A DNA stretch of 49,428 nucleotides, taken from NCBI GenBank assembly GCA_905181715.1, contig CAJIYT010000014.1, forward strand, positions 1-49,428, in the 5' to 3' direction. Below are positions 1 to 8,646 of the stretch, in pieces. The DNA comes from an uncultured Candidatus Poseidoniales archaeon. Its GTDB lineage: Archaea; Thermoplasmatota; Poseidoniia; Poseidoniales; Poseidoniaceae. Within the stretch, counting starts at the first letter, position 1. Each line of letters opens with the position of its first letter. Below the pieces are notes generated by a model. It ran no database searches. It was given only the letters and a program-made list of their open reading frames with translations, and was not told the DNA's origin. Position numbers and translations under genes: made by a program.

Positions 1-126
1 CACAACCTGCACAACCTGCACAACCTGCACAACCTGCACAACCTGCACAACCTGCACAACCTGCACAACCTGCACAACCTGCGTACCAGCAACCTGCACA
101 ACCTGCACAACCTGCGTACCAGCAAC
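1..126 (+). repeat. 9-bp tandem repeat coding for Gln-Pro-Ala
   Basis: A 9-base unit (CAACCTGCA) repeats without change from the left edge to about position 82. Two further blocks follow, separated by GTACCAG interruptions. In the frame of the host gene each unit codes Gln-Pro-Ala. The near-identical DNA copies suggest recent slippage expansion, and copy number may vary between strains or be mis-assembled. Confidence 0.85.
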
Positions 127-254
127 CAACGGTTCAACCGGCTCCACTCACAAATCAGGTGCCAAGCACCCAACCCAACCCGATGATTCAAGAGCCAACG
201 GTATCCGGAGGGAATACAGACTTATCCGGTATGCTGGATGGTCTCGATCTCTGA
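1..254 (+). CDS. C-terminal end of a Gln-Pro-Ala-rich protein (5' end outside window)
   Basis: The reading frame is open from the left edge to a TGA at 252-254, giving 83 visible residues. It starts with many Gln-Pro-Ala triplets broken by Ala-Tyr-Gln-Gln, continues with a Pro/Gln/Thr-rich stretch, and ends in a short acidic tail (LSGMLDGLDL). No folded domain is visible, so this is probably a disordered low-complexity tail of a larger protein whose function lies upstream of the window. The SepF-like gene follows after 9 bases on the same strand, so the two are probably co-transcribed. The frame choice is supported by the proline-rich composition and by the position of the stop just before the next start. 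The function is unknown. Confidence 0.75.
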   Translation, partial: QPAQPAQPAQPAQPAQPAQPAQPAQPAYQQPAQPAQPAYQQPTVQPAPLTNQVPSTQPNPMIQEPTVSGGNTDLSGMLDGLDL

Positions 255-263
255 GGCATAATA

Positions 264-854
264 ATGGGAAATCTTTGGCAATTCTTTGGATTACCAGACC
301 CTGAGATTGTCGCACCTTCAGTTGATAAAAAGCCTGCTCCGAAAAGGGAAGAAAGCAATCTTGTCCAGGGTAAATTGATCCCGGATCAATTGCAGGTAAT
401 CACGCCCGAAAAACTAACTAATAAACTACAAAAAGAAGTTGTAAAACCTCCAAAGGTTACTGTAAGTAGTAATTCACCAAAGGGATGGAAAGGTCCTACG
501 ACTCCAGATGGTGATGCTTTTCATGATATGTCGATGTTAAAATCTACAAAAAGGATGGGCTTTTTGCCTAGAGCATTGCGCTATGTCTGCCCAGATCAAA
601 TGCATAGGTTACCTCTAGATTCGATTGGTAAGCGTATCTCAGAAGGTGATACAATAATTGTCGACATCAGACCATTGATTCATATGGACGCTCACAAGGA
701 TGCTTGTCGAAGGCAATTACGCAGACTTGGAGATGACTTGGGAATCGCTATTTTTGCCTTGGATGACCAAGACCAATTATTATTGCTTCCAGGAAGGGAT
801 GTAGTAGTGGATATCAGTAAACACGAACTAGGCTTAGCACCAATGTTGCTCTAA
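264..854 (+). CDS. SepF-like cell division protein
   Basis: This 196-residue protein begins with a short hydrophobic N-terminus (MGNLWQFFGLPDPE), which could serve as a membrane-binding helix. A charged, Pro/Lys-rich linker runs to about residue 105. The C-terminal domain (about 110-190) has the SepF order: LPLDSIGKRISEG, then the strand TIIVDIRPL, a Lys/Arg-rich helix (CRRQLRRLGDDLGI), and strands AIFALDDQDQLLLLPG. In archaea that encode FtsZ, SepF anchors the FtsZ ring to the membrane. FtsZ is not in this window. The ATG follows the preceding gene's stop by 9 bases. The assignment is from remembered family pattern; another COG2450-type protein is the main alternative. Confidence 0.6.
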   Translation: MGNLWQFFGLPDPEIVAPSVDKKPAPKREESNLVQGKLIPDQLQVITPEKLTNKLQKEVVKPPKVTVSSNSPKGWKGPTTPDGDAFHDMSMLKSTKRMGFLPRALRYVCPDQMHRLPLDSIGKRISEGDTIIVDIRPLIHMDAHKDACRRQLRRLGDDLGIAIFALDDQDQLLLLPGRDVVVDISKHELGLAPMLL

Positions 855-855
855 G

Positions 856-2724
856 TCATTCAACCCACAGAAGAACCATCATTCCCGCTTTAGGAGTGAT
901 GGTAGTACCAAATACAAGTGAACAGTCGTTCTCTTGTGCAATACAACCATCGTTCATCTGCTCAGGGTCACCTGTCAATGCTTGCAGTGCTTGCTGGTGA
1001 TTTTCAACTTCAAGCCAAGTTAATTCCAAATCATCAACCGATACTCTAGCAGAATCACCATATTCCAGGACCAACATGTCACCTACGATACGCCCACCAC
1101 TAATATTGAGAGATTCGGTGGGGTTTGCATATGATTTATCGTCAATGCGCCAGAGGACTGCTGTCCAATTACCTTCTACCTTGGTTTTGACAGGCTCGAT
1201 TAAACTATGACCCAATTGAGTTTCAAAGTCTGCTTCCCAATCAAACCTAGGCAATGCATCCTGAGTGATTATGTGTGTCGCATTGACATGAGCTAGAGTA
1301 TCGACAACCGGATTGTCACTTCGCAAAAAAAGACTGCTTTCAATACCAGAATGTAGGCCGATATTCATAGCATTTCCAGCGATGATCCCGTCGATATTCT
1401 CGCCTTCCCAGAGACCCCATGTAAATCGATACCGCTCATCGAGGTCAGTAATTTCTGCATCCACTTCAGTGATTTCACCAACCATTGTCGTGAAGTGCCA
1501 AGTGGACATCAAAATCAGAATTACTATCCCGATACTGAGATGAAAACTCGACCTCCTATCTGTCAGAGTAACTAGTTTCTCTTCACTTGGCGGCACTAAC
1601 ATCAACGACAAGGCTAACCCAAGCCAAGGTAAATGATAGCGAGATTCGCCCCAATCTAAAATGAAAGCATGGATAATAACCAATGGCGTGAGTACTATTA
1701 TTATCGCATTGAATGATTCGCTTTCATTACTTCGCAAACGGAATAACCCCAATAGCATAGCAATAATTCCAATGAACGCCAACTGGTTGAGAAGATGGTA
1801 TGACCAAGTCAAGGAAGTATGTGTGCCAAGTGTATCGCCGACACTTTTCAATGCGAAAGATGTTTGAGGAGTCAATGCGGCCAGAGGATCGCCATTAACC
1901 AATGAATTGTACAATAAAAACGGCCCTGAAATCAATAACCATCCGCCGGCAAATGGTAATGCACGACTTACATTTCTATCTTTGAGAATGAACCAGCCGA
2001 CTAAGCCAATCAGATAGACGTGTACATATTTCACCAGCATTGCCATCGCTGCAATAGCACCAAGAATCGCAACTAAGCGACGTGAATCGCCTTTTTCGAC
2101 TCTGATGAAAATATTTACAATCAAAATCCAAGTCCCTGCTACTGCAACGTCGAGATAGGGAAGTTGTCCCCAATATCTCACTGCAGGTAAGAGCAGAAAA
2201 GCAGGCACGACAAGCATCGATAGTTTTTGTGGGGCCCAACGTTCAGTCAGATGTTGTATCTGCCAAGTGGACATTATCATCAATAATAGAGGCATGAACA
2301 CGGCTTGGTTAGAATTTCCGGAGAGCACTATTTCCATCGAGAATAATGCAGGAATCAACGGTGGTCTAAACAAGAAATCCTGACCGTGATGGAATGGTGA
2401 CCAAAGGATATTTCCAATGAATGCATTAGCTTCTATCAAATGATATGCCGCATCCCATCGTGGCATCAAATTCCACCATGGCAAGACGATTATCAGTAGG
2501 ATTAGACAAGCCGGAGCGATTAGCCAACGAAGATCATTTCTACTCCACTTCGCCCCTTTGATACAAAAAGCCAAGCCTGAAAGAAGAAGGAAAATTACCA
2601 ACCATGTAGTCCATTCTCCACCCAGGCCAATCATCCAAAGGAGGTGGATTATCCATCCACTAACTAGAGCACTTGGTAAGGCTAGAAGGGTCAACTTGTC
2701 TGCTGTCTGGTCAATAGATATCAT
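856..2724 (-). CDS. GT-C type membrane glycosyltransferase (PMT/ArnT-like)
   Basis: This 622-residue protein has about ten or more hydrophobic segments in its first 400 residues and a soluble C-terminal part of about 200 residues. An acidic motif in the first large loop (RWDAAYHLIEANAF, about residues 89-102) followed by FRPPLIPALFS matches the GT-C/GT39 pattern, in which a loop Asp coordinates metal and the lipid-phosphate sugar donor. The predicted role is transfer of a sugar from a polyprenyl or dolichyl carrier onto protein or lipid outside the cytoplasm. It is the last gene of the minus-strand maf/EF-hand group, 19 bases after its neighbour. Acceptor and sugar cannot be read from the sequence. 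Confidence 0.7.
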   Translation of the reverse strand: MISIDQTADKLTLLALPSALVSGWIIHLLWMIGLGGEWTTWLVIFLLLSGLAFCIKGAKWSRNDLRWLIAPACLILLIIVLPWWNLMPRWDAAYHLIEANAFIGNILWSPFHHGQDFLFRPPLIPALFSMEIVLSGNSNQAVFMPLLLMIMSTWQIQHLTERWAPQKLSMLVVPAFLLLPAVRYWGQLPYLDVAVAGTWILIVNIFIRVEKGDSRRLVAILGAIAAMAMLVKYVHVYLIGLVGWFILKDRNVSRALPFAGGWLLISGPFLLYNSLVNGDPLAALTPQTSFALKSVGDTLGTHTSLTWSYHLLNQLAFIGIIAMLLGLFRLRSNESESFNAIIIVLTPLVIIHAFILDWGESRYHLPWLGLALSLMLVPPSEEKLVTLTDRRSSFHLSIGIVILILMSTWHFTTMVGEITEVDAEITDLDERYRFTWGLWEGENIDGIIAGNAMNIGLHSGIESSLFLRSDNPVVDTLAHVNATHIITQDALPRFDWEADFETQLGHSLIEPVKTKVEGNWTAVLWRIDDKSYANPTESLNISGGRIVGDMLVLEYGDSARVSVDDLELTWLEVENHQQALQALTGDPEQMNDGCIAQENDCSLVFGTTITPKAGMMVLLWVE

Positions 2725-2743
2725 CTATCCACCCACCAAGAAC

Positions 2744-3610
2744 TCAATCCCAAGTGTTTTCACTGTCGAAATAAGCTTTGAGTTCATCGTAATCTACCGT
2801 CCCATCACCATCGGTATCTAGGAAATTAATCACTGAATTAATCTCGACCGCTGAAATATCAACAACACCAATCGATTCGAGTCCGGTCTTAAATTCAAAG
2901 TGATTTATTCGCCCATCCGAATTCAAATCGAATCTCTCAAAGACACTCGAAACCAATAAATTGTTTTCCTTCATGTACACTGCTAATTTCTTCAAACAAT
3001 CTAGAGCCTCGGTTTGATTTCCAGCCTTCATCTGCTCAGCCAGAGTAAATCCGAGTGCAGGGTTCATGGTATCGCCAATCACTTGAGGGCCTCTCTTACG
3101 GGTAATAGCAAGAATAACCGCACCTAGTCCAGAAAGAATAAATCCTATGTTTCGTAATTTCAATCCATCATCAATCACTTTGCGATCTGTGATGATGAAT
3201 GCTTGACTCCCATTAAGGGTGAAAGGGCTTTCCACCTCATAATCACTGGTATCGCTATCCTTGTGGCCCGATAGTGTACCGACATAGATCAAATCATTAT
3301 CGCCAAACCTCAATTCCCATAAGTCAGAGTCACAATTCTTTTCCCATACCAGTTCATAATTTCGTGAAGAACCATAACCGTCGACAAAAGTTGAATCAAG
3401 AGTAAAGTCTTCACAACTTCCATTTACAATATAAATTCGATATCCAGTATTTCGGTCGCTAGGCTCGATTGTTTTGTCCTTAATTAGACCAAGCTTATTC
3501 TCTTCAGCATCGAACGAAATCAATTGCCAACTAGAAAATATGAGTGCTAATACACCGAGGCCAATTAAGAGCGAGGATGAAATAAATCCAAACTTACTAT
3601 CTGCCTTCAT
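2744..3610 (-). CDS. Membrane-anchored protein with paired EF-hands
   Basis: The product is 288 residues from the chosen ATG. That start places a signal-anchor segment (GFISSSLLIGLGVLALIFSSW) at the N-terminus; a longer frame back to 3676 would overlap the maf gene. A second hydrophobic segment (NIGFILSGLGAVILAIT) lies near the middle, so residues of about 35-150 probably face outside. The C-terminus has two EF-hand loops, DLNSDGRINHFEF and DTDGDGTVDYDEL, both with the expected acidic positions 1, 3, 5 and 12. Calcium binding on the cytoplasmic side is the likely property. It lies 25 bases after maf. The partner or process is unknown. Confidence 0.7.
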   Translation of the reverse strand: MKADSKFGFISSSLLIGLGVLALIFSSWQLISFDAEENKLGLIKDKTIEPSDRNTGYRIYIVNGSCEDFTLDSTFVDGYGSSRNYELVWEKNCDSDLWELRFGDNDLIYVGTLSGHKDSDTSDYEVESPFTLNGSQAFIITDRKVIDDGLKLRNIGFILSGLGAVILAITRKRGPQVIGDTMNPALGFTLAEQMKAGNQTEALDCLKKLAVYMKENNLLVSSVFERFDLNSDGRINHFEFKTGLESIGVVDISAVEINSVINFLDTDGDGTVDYDELKAYFDSENTWD

Positions 3611-3635
3611 GGACAACGCTTGACAGTGCGCCTCT

Positions 3636-4196
3636 TCATATTTTCCTGAGAAGTTCATCGATAGCAAGGGATGCAAACCCTAACACACAAATCTCGGCGC
3701 CATCTACTAATTGTGCAAAATCACCCATCGCTCCCGCCAAATCATATGCCCCTGCCTTGCCCTGCCATGATTTGCTCTCAATTAATTCCACCAAAACATC
3801 ATCTGAATAATCGGCAATCTCTACCACTGCGCTCTCGACAAAAAACTCCCATTCACCATCGTGTTGAATTCCAGTGGCAGAGAATACTCGATGACGCCGT
3901 GCTCTTAATCGCAATAGCATAGTTGCTGCAGTTAATTTATCGGTTGGCTTGCCAAGAGCGAGGTTTTCGTCATCGGGGTCTTCAACCAAGGTATCTGCTA
4001 CAATTACGTAATCAAAATCATGTTCCCTAGTGACAGCCGCTGCTTTTTTTTGGCAAATGGCCAACACTTGCTCTTCGACGGTTCCATGAGAAATAGATTC
4101 ATCAATATCATCTAATCCTTGATGATAGATGCCATCAATACGCTCATTTAACCAGGAAAATCGGCGGCTTGAGGCGGAGGCTAACCAGATTCGCAT
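3636..4196 (-). CDS. maf: Maf family nucleotide pyrophosphatase
   Basis: This 186-residue protein starts with the Maf signature (RIWLASASSRR). Other family landmarks are VADTLVEDP with the catalytic Asp, the LGKPTDKLTAATMLLRLRARRHRV block, and the C-terminal KAGAYDLAGAMGDF and LVDGAEICVLGF blocks. Maf proteins hydrolyse nucleoside triphosphates, including non-canonical ones, to monophosphates as house-cleaning enzymes; the exact base preference cannot be told here. An upstream in-frame ATG at 4217 and a TTG at 4259 exist. The ATG at 4196 gives the standard N-terminus and leaves 62 bases to the divergent ATPase gene. It is first in the minus-strand group with the EF-hand and GT-C genes. Confidence 0.85.
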   Translation of the reverse strand: MRIWLASASSRRFSWLNERIDGIYHQGLDDIDESISHGTVEEQVLAICQKKAAAVTREHDFDYVIVADTLVEDPDDENLALGKPTDKLTAATMLLRLRARRHRVFSATGIQHDGEWEFFVESAVVEIADYSDDVLVELIESKSWQGKAGAYDLAGAMGDFAQLVDGAEICVLGFASLAIDELLRKI

Positions 4197-4258
4197 AGAT
4201 GGGCGGTGGACAGTCATATTGAATAGAACACCGGCCTTCCACTGGGTGGTGGCAGCCA

Positions 4259-4978
4259 ATGTCTGACATAGAAAGAATCCCTACCCACATAGTTGGACTA
4301 GATGAAAACATGCAAGGTGGTATACCTCGCGGTCATATTGTAATAGTCGCAGGAGCATCAGGTGCAATGAAGTCCAGTGTGACATTTTCACAACTTTACA
4401 ACGCAGTTCTCTATGGCGATACCAGCGGGATTTATGTCACACTAGAACAAGGCAAAGATAGCCTTCGTTCGCATATGGCGAATATGGGAATGAATGTTGA
4501 TGACGCAAGAGTCCGTAACCGCATCGCAATCATAGATTTGGCCGACCTTCGAGTTCAACTCGATGAGCAGGGGATGTCGAACCGTATCGACTGGATGGGG
4601 CAATTGATCAAACAATTGACCTCTTATCGACAGTCGATTGGTTTCGAGGTATTGGTTTTCGATTCACTGGGAGCATTTTTCACTTTGACAAAAATGGAAA
4701 ACCCCCGAGATGAGATTTTCAGGCTCTATGAGGCGGTCCGCCGACTTGGATTAACCGCTTTCTTCATCTGTGAAATGACCGGTTCAGACCACAAGCAATT
4801 CGGTGAATATGGAGTAGAGGATTATCTTTCAGATGGTGTAATTCACCTAGTCATGGAGCGTTCAGGTGATGAGGTCAAGAGAAAACTCGGAGTCATCAAA
4901 ATGCGTCATACCAATCATTTGCTGGGCTATAAGGAAATGATATGGGATTCCGAAAAGCAGCAATTTCAAATCGGATAA
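4259..4978 (+). CDS. KaiC/RAD55-like RecA-superfamily ATPase, single domain
   Basis: This 239-residue protein has one KaiC-type domain. It has the typical entry IVGLDENMQGGIPRGHIVIV, a P-loop GASGAMKSS at about residues 32-40, and a Walker B strand FEVLVFDSLGAF. The P-loop is odd: the glycine normally before the lysine is Met. Archaeal single-domain KaiC/GvpD/RAD55-like ATPases (COG0467) are thought to act in signalling or regulation, often of motility or gas vesicles, but no partner is fixed by the context. The gene is divergent from maf. It lies 66 bases before the large surface-protein gene, with a hairpin and TATA-like element between, so the two are probably separate transcripts. Confidence 0.75.
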   Translation: MSDIERIPTHIVGLDENMQGGIPRGHIVIVAGASGAMKSSVTFSQLYNAVLYGDTSGIYVTLEQGKDSLRSHMANMGMNVDDARVRNRIAIIDLADLRVQLDEQGMSNRIDWMGQLIKQLTSYRQSIGFEVLVFDSLGAFFTLTKMENPRDEIFRLYEAVRRLGLTAFFICEMTGSDHKQFGEYGVEDYLSDGVIHLVMERSGDEVKRKLGVIKMRHTNHLLGYKEMIWDSEKQQFQIG

Positions 4979-4987
4979 TAATGGTAT

Positions 4988-5004
4988 TACCATCAGTGAT
5001 GGTA
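4988..5004. terminator. Hairpin between the ATPase and surface-protein genes
   Basis: A perfect 7-bp stem with a 3-base loop (TACCATC-AGT-GATGGTA) lies 9 bases after the KaiC-like gene's stop. It may mark transcript end or processing. No long T-tract follows, so the terminator role is tentative. Confidence 0.3.
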
Positions 5005-5012
5005 TTGCAACT

Positions 5013-5024
5013 CAATCATATACT
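5013..5024 (+). promoter_or_regulatory. Possible TATA element for the surface-protein gene
   Basis: The AT-rich element ATCATATACTT is centred about 25 bases before the ATG at 5045. In archaea transcription starts about 25 bases after the TATA centre, so this spacing suggests a leaderless or nearly leaderless mRNA. No Shine-Dalgarno sequence precedes the ATG, which agrees. The evidence is position and composition only. Confidence 0.35.
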
Positions 5025-5044
5025 TCCGGGTAAGTAGAACACCT

Positions 5045-8000
5045 ATGTCGGAAAGGATTCAAGACTCCCATTCTAGCAGTCGGAAAAGCAGTATTTCTAT
5101 CATCGCTATGTTGCTGATGTCAGTAATGATTACTTTTGTCAGCCCGGTTTCCGCAATCGACCCGCTAGAATCAAACGATGATTTTGCAACTGCAACTCAA
5201 GTTGGAAGTTTGCCTTATACCTATACAAACCTCGATATTCATAGTACGACCGACCAAGATATCTTTGAAGTGCAATTGACCGCTGGCACTACTTATTACT
5301 TCGATATTTACTTCAGTGATGTTCTTGGAGATATAGATATGAATTTGCATGATTCGACTACAACGATTACCACTTGCACAGGTGCATGGAGTAATCTTGC
5401 ATCAGCGTCCTCAACATCCGATAATGAATCATTTAGCTATACTCCTACTACAACAACCAATTATTTCTTCTGTGTATTTGGTTATAGTAGTGCTATCAAT
5501 TCTTACTCTGTTTCAATTGCAACCACACCTAGTGGAGGTGGTGGGGGAACTACATCTCCTACTCTTTTCACAACTATGACCAGTGGAACAACGGGTCAAG
5601 CCGAACTAAGTAATCTCCTTGTAAACGACTCATATGAGATAGATGCAAATCTGCAAGAGTATGTGATAGGAGTAACTAATGTAAGTGAATATAATCTCAC
5701 CGCAAATCACACTGCTACCGCAGTGACACACATTGAAAATTATAGTTGGACTCCAGTTGATGCAGAGTCGGTATACGTACTTAATGTCGAACTTTATCAA
5801 AACGGAGCCTATCTCTCTAGTTCCCTTGATTGGATCTACATCGAGCGTCTGCAAAATGATGTGACCTCTTCTACCTCTGGTGACTTGATTGCGACTAATC
5901 TGACAATCGGAACATCATATTCTATCGAATGGCAAACCAATGATACCAATACCAATGCAATTCTTAGTGATGGCTGGGTAAACTTCACAGCAACGTCAGC
6001 AAACTACACTCAAGCAGTAACTTGGGCGGGACCATCAACCATGAATGTTCATCAATTCAGTGCAATGATGTATGAAGGAACCACTGAGTATGGCTTCCAT
6101 GAAATACAATTCGTTCCCAGCCTACCAAGTATAGATATCAGCGCTTATACCCATGATGCCAATAGTTCTACAAATACTGTAGACGCATCTGGGATGGATC
6201 TAATAACTGGTGATTCATATCAATATTCATTAGAATTACAAGATGTCAATGGTACTGTTCTCGATGATTCTGGTATGCTAATGGCTACTGCAACCACACC
6301 CGGGATGTCATTACCAACCTGGACATATACAACGCCTTCGAGCACAGGACTTTATTGTATAAATGCAGAGTTATACACTACAAGTTCAACTATGCTAGGC
6401 TCTGATTATACTTGTTTCAGCTTATTCTATGACGAAGATAACGATGGCATAGCCGATGAAGACGATCTTTGCTGGGGTACTCCATTGGGCACATTAGTAG
6501 ATTTCGATGGATGCGCTGATAGTCAAAAGGATTCAGATGGAGATGGCTACACCGATGACATAGATGCCTTCCCCTTCGAATCTAGCCAATGGGAAGATGC
6601 TGATGGCGATGGATTTGGTGACAATCCAAACGGTAATTTCTCAGATGCATTCCCTACAGATCCCTCGCAATGGGAAGATGCTGATGGCGATGGCCATGGA
6701 GACAATCCATGGGGAACTGATGCCGATTTATTCCCTAATGACCCTACTCAATGGTCTGATATTGATGGTGATGGCTGGGGCGATAACCAAAACGGCAGCT
6801 ATCCTGATGTATTCCCTACAGATTCCAGCCAGTGGAGCGATGCCGATGGTGATGGATATGGTGATAACGCCGCAGGAAATAATCCTGATGACTTTATCAA
6901 TGATCCAACTCAATGGCGAGATACTGATCTCGATGGCTATGGAGATAATGCCTCTGGAAATAATCCGGACGCATTCCCCAACGAGCAAAGCCAGCACGTT
7001 GACACTGATGGCGATGGTTATGGCGACAATCCTAACGGCGTAAATGGCGATGACTTCCCTAGTGATCCAACTCAGCATGACGATAGCGATGGTGACGGCT
7101 ATGGTGATAATCAACAGGGAACCAATCCCGATGCATTCCCATCTGAAGCAACACAATGGGCTGACCGTGATGGAGATGGCCATGGAGATAATCCAAGTGG
7201 GATAATGCCGGACATGTTCCCTGATGAGGTAACTCAATGGAATGATGAAGATGGCGATGGCCATGGTGATTCTGCCAATGGGGTAAACGGTGACCGGTGT
7301 TTAGGAACTCCAAGTGGAGAAAACGTCGATGAATTTGGCTGCTCACTTTCACAAATGGATGCAGATATGGATGGAGTCAGCGATGCTGAAGACCAATGCG
7401 ATGACACCCCAACCGGTGAAACACCAGATGCTATAGGTTGCTCTCTCAGTCAATTAGATTCTGATGGTGATACAGTGATGGACCTCTGGGATGATTGCGA
7501 TAATACCGCACTTAATGCTATAGTTGACCTCAAAGGCTGCGCTGATTATCAAAGAGATGGCGACAATGATATGATTCCTGATAGTCGTGATGATTGCTTA
7601 TTCACCCCTATTGGAGACCAAGTCGACGGCACTGGTTGTTCTGAAGATGAAAGGGATACCGATGAAGATGGGATCTTCGATTCGAGCGATTCCTGTGACA
7701 ATACCCCTAGCGATGAAATCGCTGATGGCGAGGGTTGCTCGGATAGTCAGTTAGATGGAGATGACGATGGTGTGATGAATCATCTCGACCTTTGTCGTAA
7801 TACTGGCAGCAATAGTGACAGCGTCGATGAAAATGGATTATTCATTGAACAAGGAGAAGTCGATGAGAATGGATGTACCGATAGTCAGAAAGATGAAGAT
7901 CGCGATGAATATTCTGATGCTGTAGATTTGTGCTTAGGTACAGAAGCTGATGCAATAGTTGACGAAACTGGTTGTTCCCGTGCTCAATCAGATAGTGATG

Positions 8001-8644
8001 GAGACTTGGTTTCAGATTTAAATGACAATTGTCCAAATACACCAGAGATGCAAGATGCTAATGCAGAAGGTTGTGCATTAACACAATTGGATACAGATAA
8101 AGATGGAGTGAAAAATCACTTAGACAACTGTCCAGAAACCCCTTCAGATGATATTGCTGATAATAATGGTTGTTCACTAAGACAACTTGATCGTGATGAA
8201 GACGGAGTAAGTGATCTTGATGATAAATTCCCCGAAGATGCTAGTATTTCAGCGGATGCTGACAATGATGGAGTGGCTGATATCTATGATGACTTCCCAG
8301 AAGACTCGCTGAAATCTGTTGCTATTCCTGAAGAATCAAGCCTAGTTAATGGCACTACAGTTGCCTTTGTAGCTCTAGTTGGAGTAATTGGAGTGCTTGG
8401 GTTTATGGTTTGGAATAAGTCAGAAAGCGATTCACCTTTTGAGGAAAATCAATCACTAGACCTAGCTACTGAAATGGCCTATCAGAGCCAGGATGTTGCT
8501 GAACAGCAGAATGATTACGCTGAGTCTGATTCGAATGCTCAGACACAATGGGTCGATGAGAATGGCGTGAATTGGAGTAAAGCTGCTGATGGAACAACCC
8601 ATCGCTACGATGAAATGGCTGGAGAATGGGTTTCTGGAGAATGA
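5045..8644 (+). CDS. Giant calcium-binding surface protein (PPC domain, thrombospondin type 3 repeats)
   Basis: This 1199-residue protein has a signal peptide (IIAMLLMSVMITFVSPVSA, about residues 19-37). A PPC-like beta domain follows (about 40-155, starting DPLESNDDFATATQVG), then beta-rich domains to about 460. Residues of about 460-1095 form a long Asp-rich thrombospondin type 3 array expected to bind many calcium ions. Near the C-terminus a membrane helix (TTVAFVALVGVIGVLGFMVW, about 1104-1123) is followed by an acidic tail ending in a WW-like Trp/Tyr motif (QWVDENGVNWSKAADGTTHRY). It is therefore a type I cell-surface protein with a short cytosolic tail, probably for adhesion or structure. 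It is convergent with glmS, with stops 2 bases apart. Confidence 0.85.
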   Translation: MSERIQDSHSSSRKSSISIIAMLLMSVMITFVSPVSAIDPLESNDDFATATQVGSLPYTYTNLDIHSTTDQDIFEVQLTAGTTYYFDIYFSDVLGDIDMNLHDSTTTITTCTGAWSNLASASSTSDNESFSYTPTTTTNYFFCVFGYSSAINSYSVSIATTPSGGGGGTTSPTLFTTMTSGTTGQAELSNLLVNDSYEIDANLQEYVIGVTNVSEYNLTANHTATAVTHIENYSWTPVDAESVYVLNVELYQNGAYLSSSLDWIYIERLQNDVTSSTSGDLIATNLTIGTSYSIEWQTNDTNTNAILSDGWVNFTATSANYTQAVTWAGPSTMNVHQFSAMMYEGTTEYGFHEIQFVPSLPSIDISAYTHDANSSTNTVDASGMDLITGDSYQYSLELQDVNGTVLDDSGMLMATATTPGMSLPTWTYTTPSSTGLYCINAELYTTSSTMLGSDYTCFSLFYDEDNDGIADEDDLCWGTPLGTLVDFDGCADSQKDSDGDGYTDDIDAFPFESSQWEDADGDGFGDNPNGNFSDAFPTDPSQWEDADGDGHGDNPWGTDADLFPNDPTQWSDIDGDGWGDNQNGSYPDVFPTDSSQWSDADGDGYGDNAAGNNPDDFINDPTQWRDTDLDGYGDNASGNNPDAFPNEQSQHVDTDGDGYGDNPNGVNGDDFPSDPTQHDDSDGDGYGDNQQGTNPDAFPSEATQWADRDGDGHGDNPSGIMPDMFPDEVTQWNDEDGDGHGDSANGVNGDRCLGTPSGENVDEFGCSLSQMDADMDGVSDAEDQCDDTPTGETPDAIGCSLSQLDSDGDTVMDLWDDCDNTALNAIVDLKGCADYQRDGDNDMIPDSRDDCLFTPIGDQVDGTGCSEDERDTDEDGIFDSSDSCDNTPSDEIADGEGCSDSQLDGDDDGVMNHLDLCRNTGSNSDSVDENGLFIEQGEVDENGCTDSQKDEDRDEYSDAVDLCLGTEADAIVDETGCSRAQSDSDGDLVSDLNDNCPNTPEMQDANAEGCALTQLDTDKDGVKNHLDNCPETPSDDIADNNGCSLRQLDRDEDGVSDLDDKFPEDASISADADNDGVADIYDDFPEDSLKSVAIPEESSLVNGTTVAFVALVGVIGVLGFMVWNKSESDSPFEENQSLDLATEMAYQSQDVAEQQNDYAESDSNAQTQWVDENGVNWSKAADGTTHRYDEMAGEWVSGE
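6587..7315 (+). repeat. Nine tandem 81-bp units coding 27-residue calcium-binding repeats
   Basis: Inside the surface-protein gene a unit of exactly 81 bases recurs about nine times; two successive CAATGG anchors lie at 6587 and 6668. Each codes for QW-x-D-x-DGDG-x-GDN, then a variable linker and a D-x-FP ending. On both sides are Cys-containing units of about 33 residues, one before and about nine after. The DNA copies have diverged, so the array is older than the 9-bp repeat at the left edge. Confidence 0.8.
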
Positions 8645-8646
8645 AA

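Noticed and set aside
6564..7352. Long alternative frames on both strands inside the surface-protein gene
   Set aside because: They arise from the Asp/Gly-rich 81-bp repeats, which avoid stops in other frames; the translations are low-complexity shadows.
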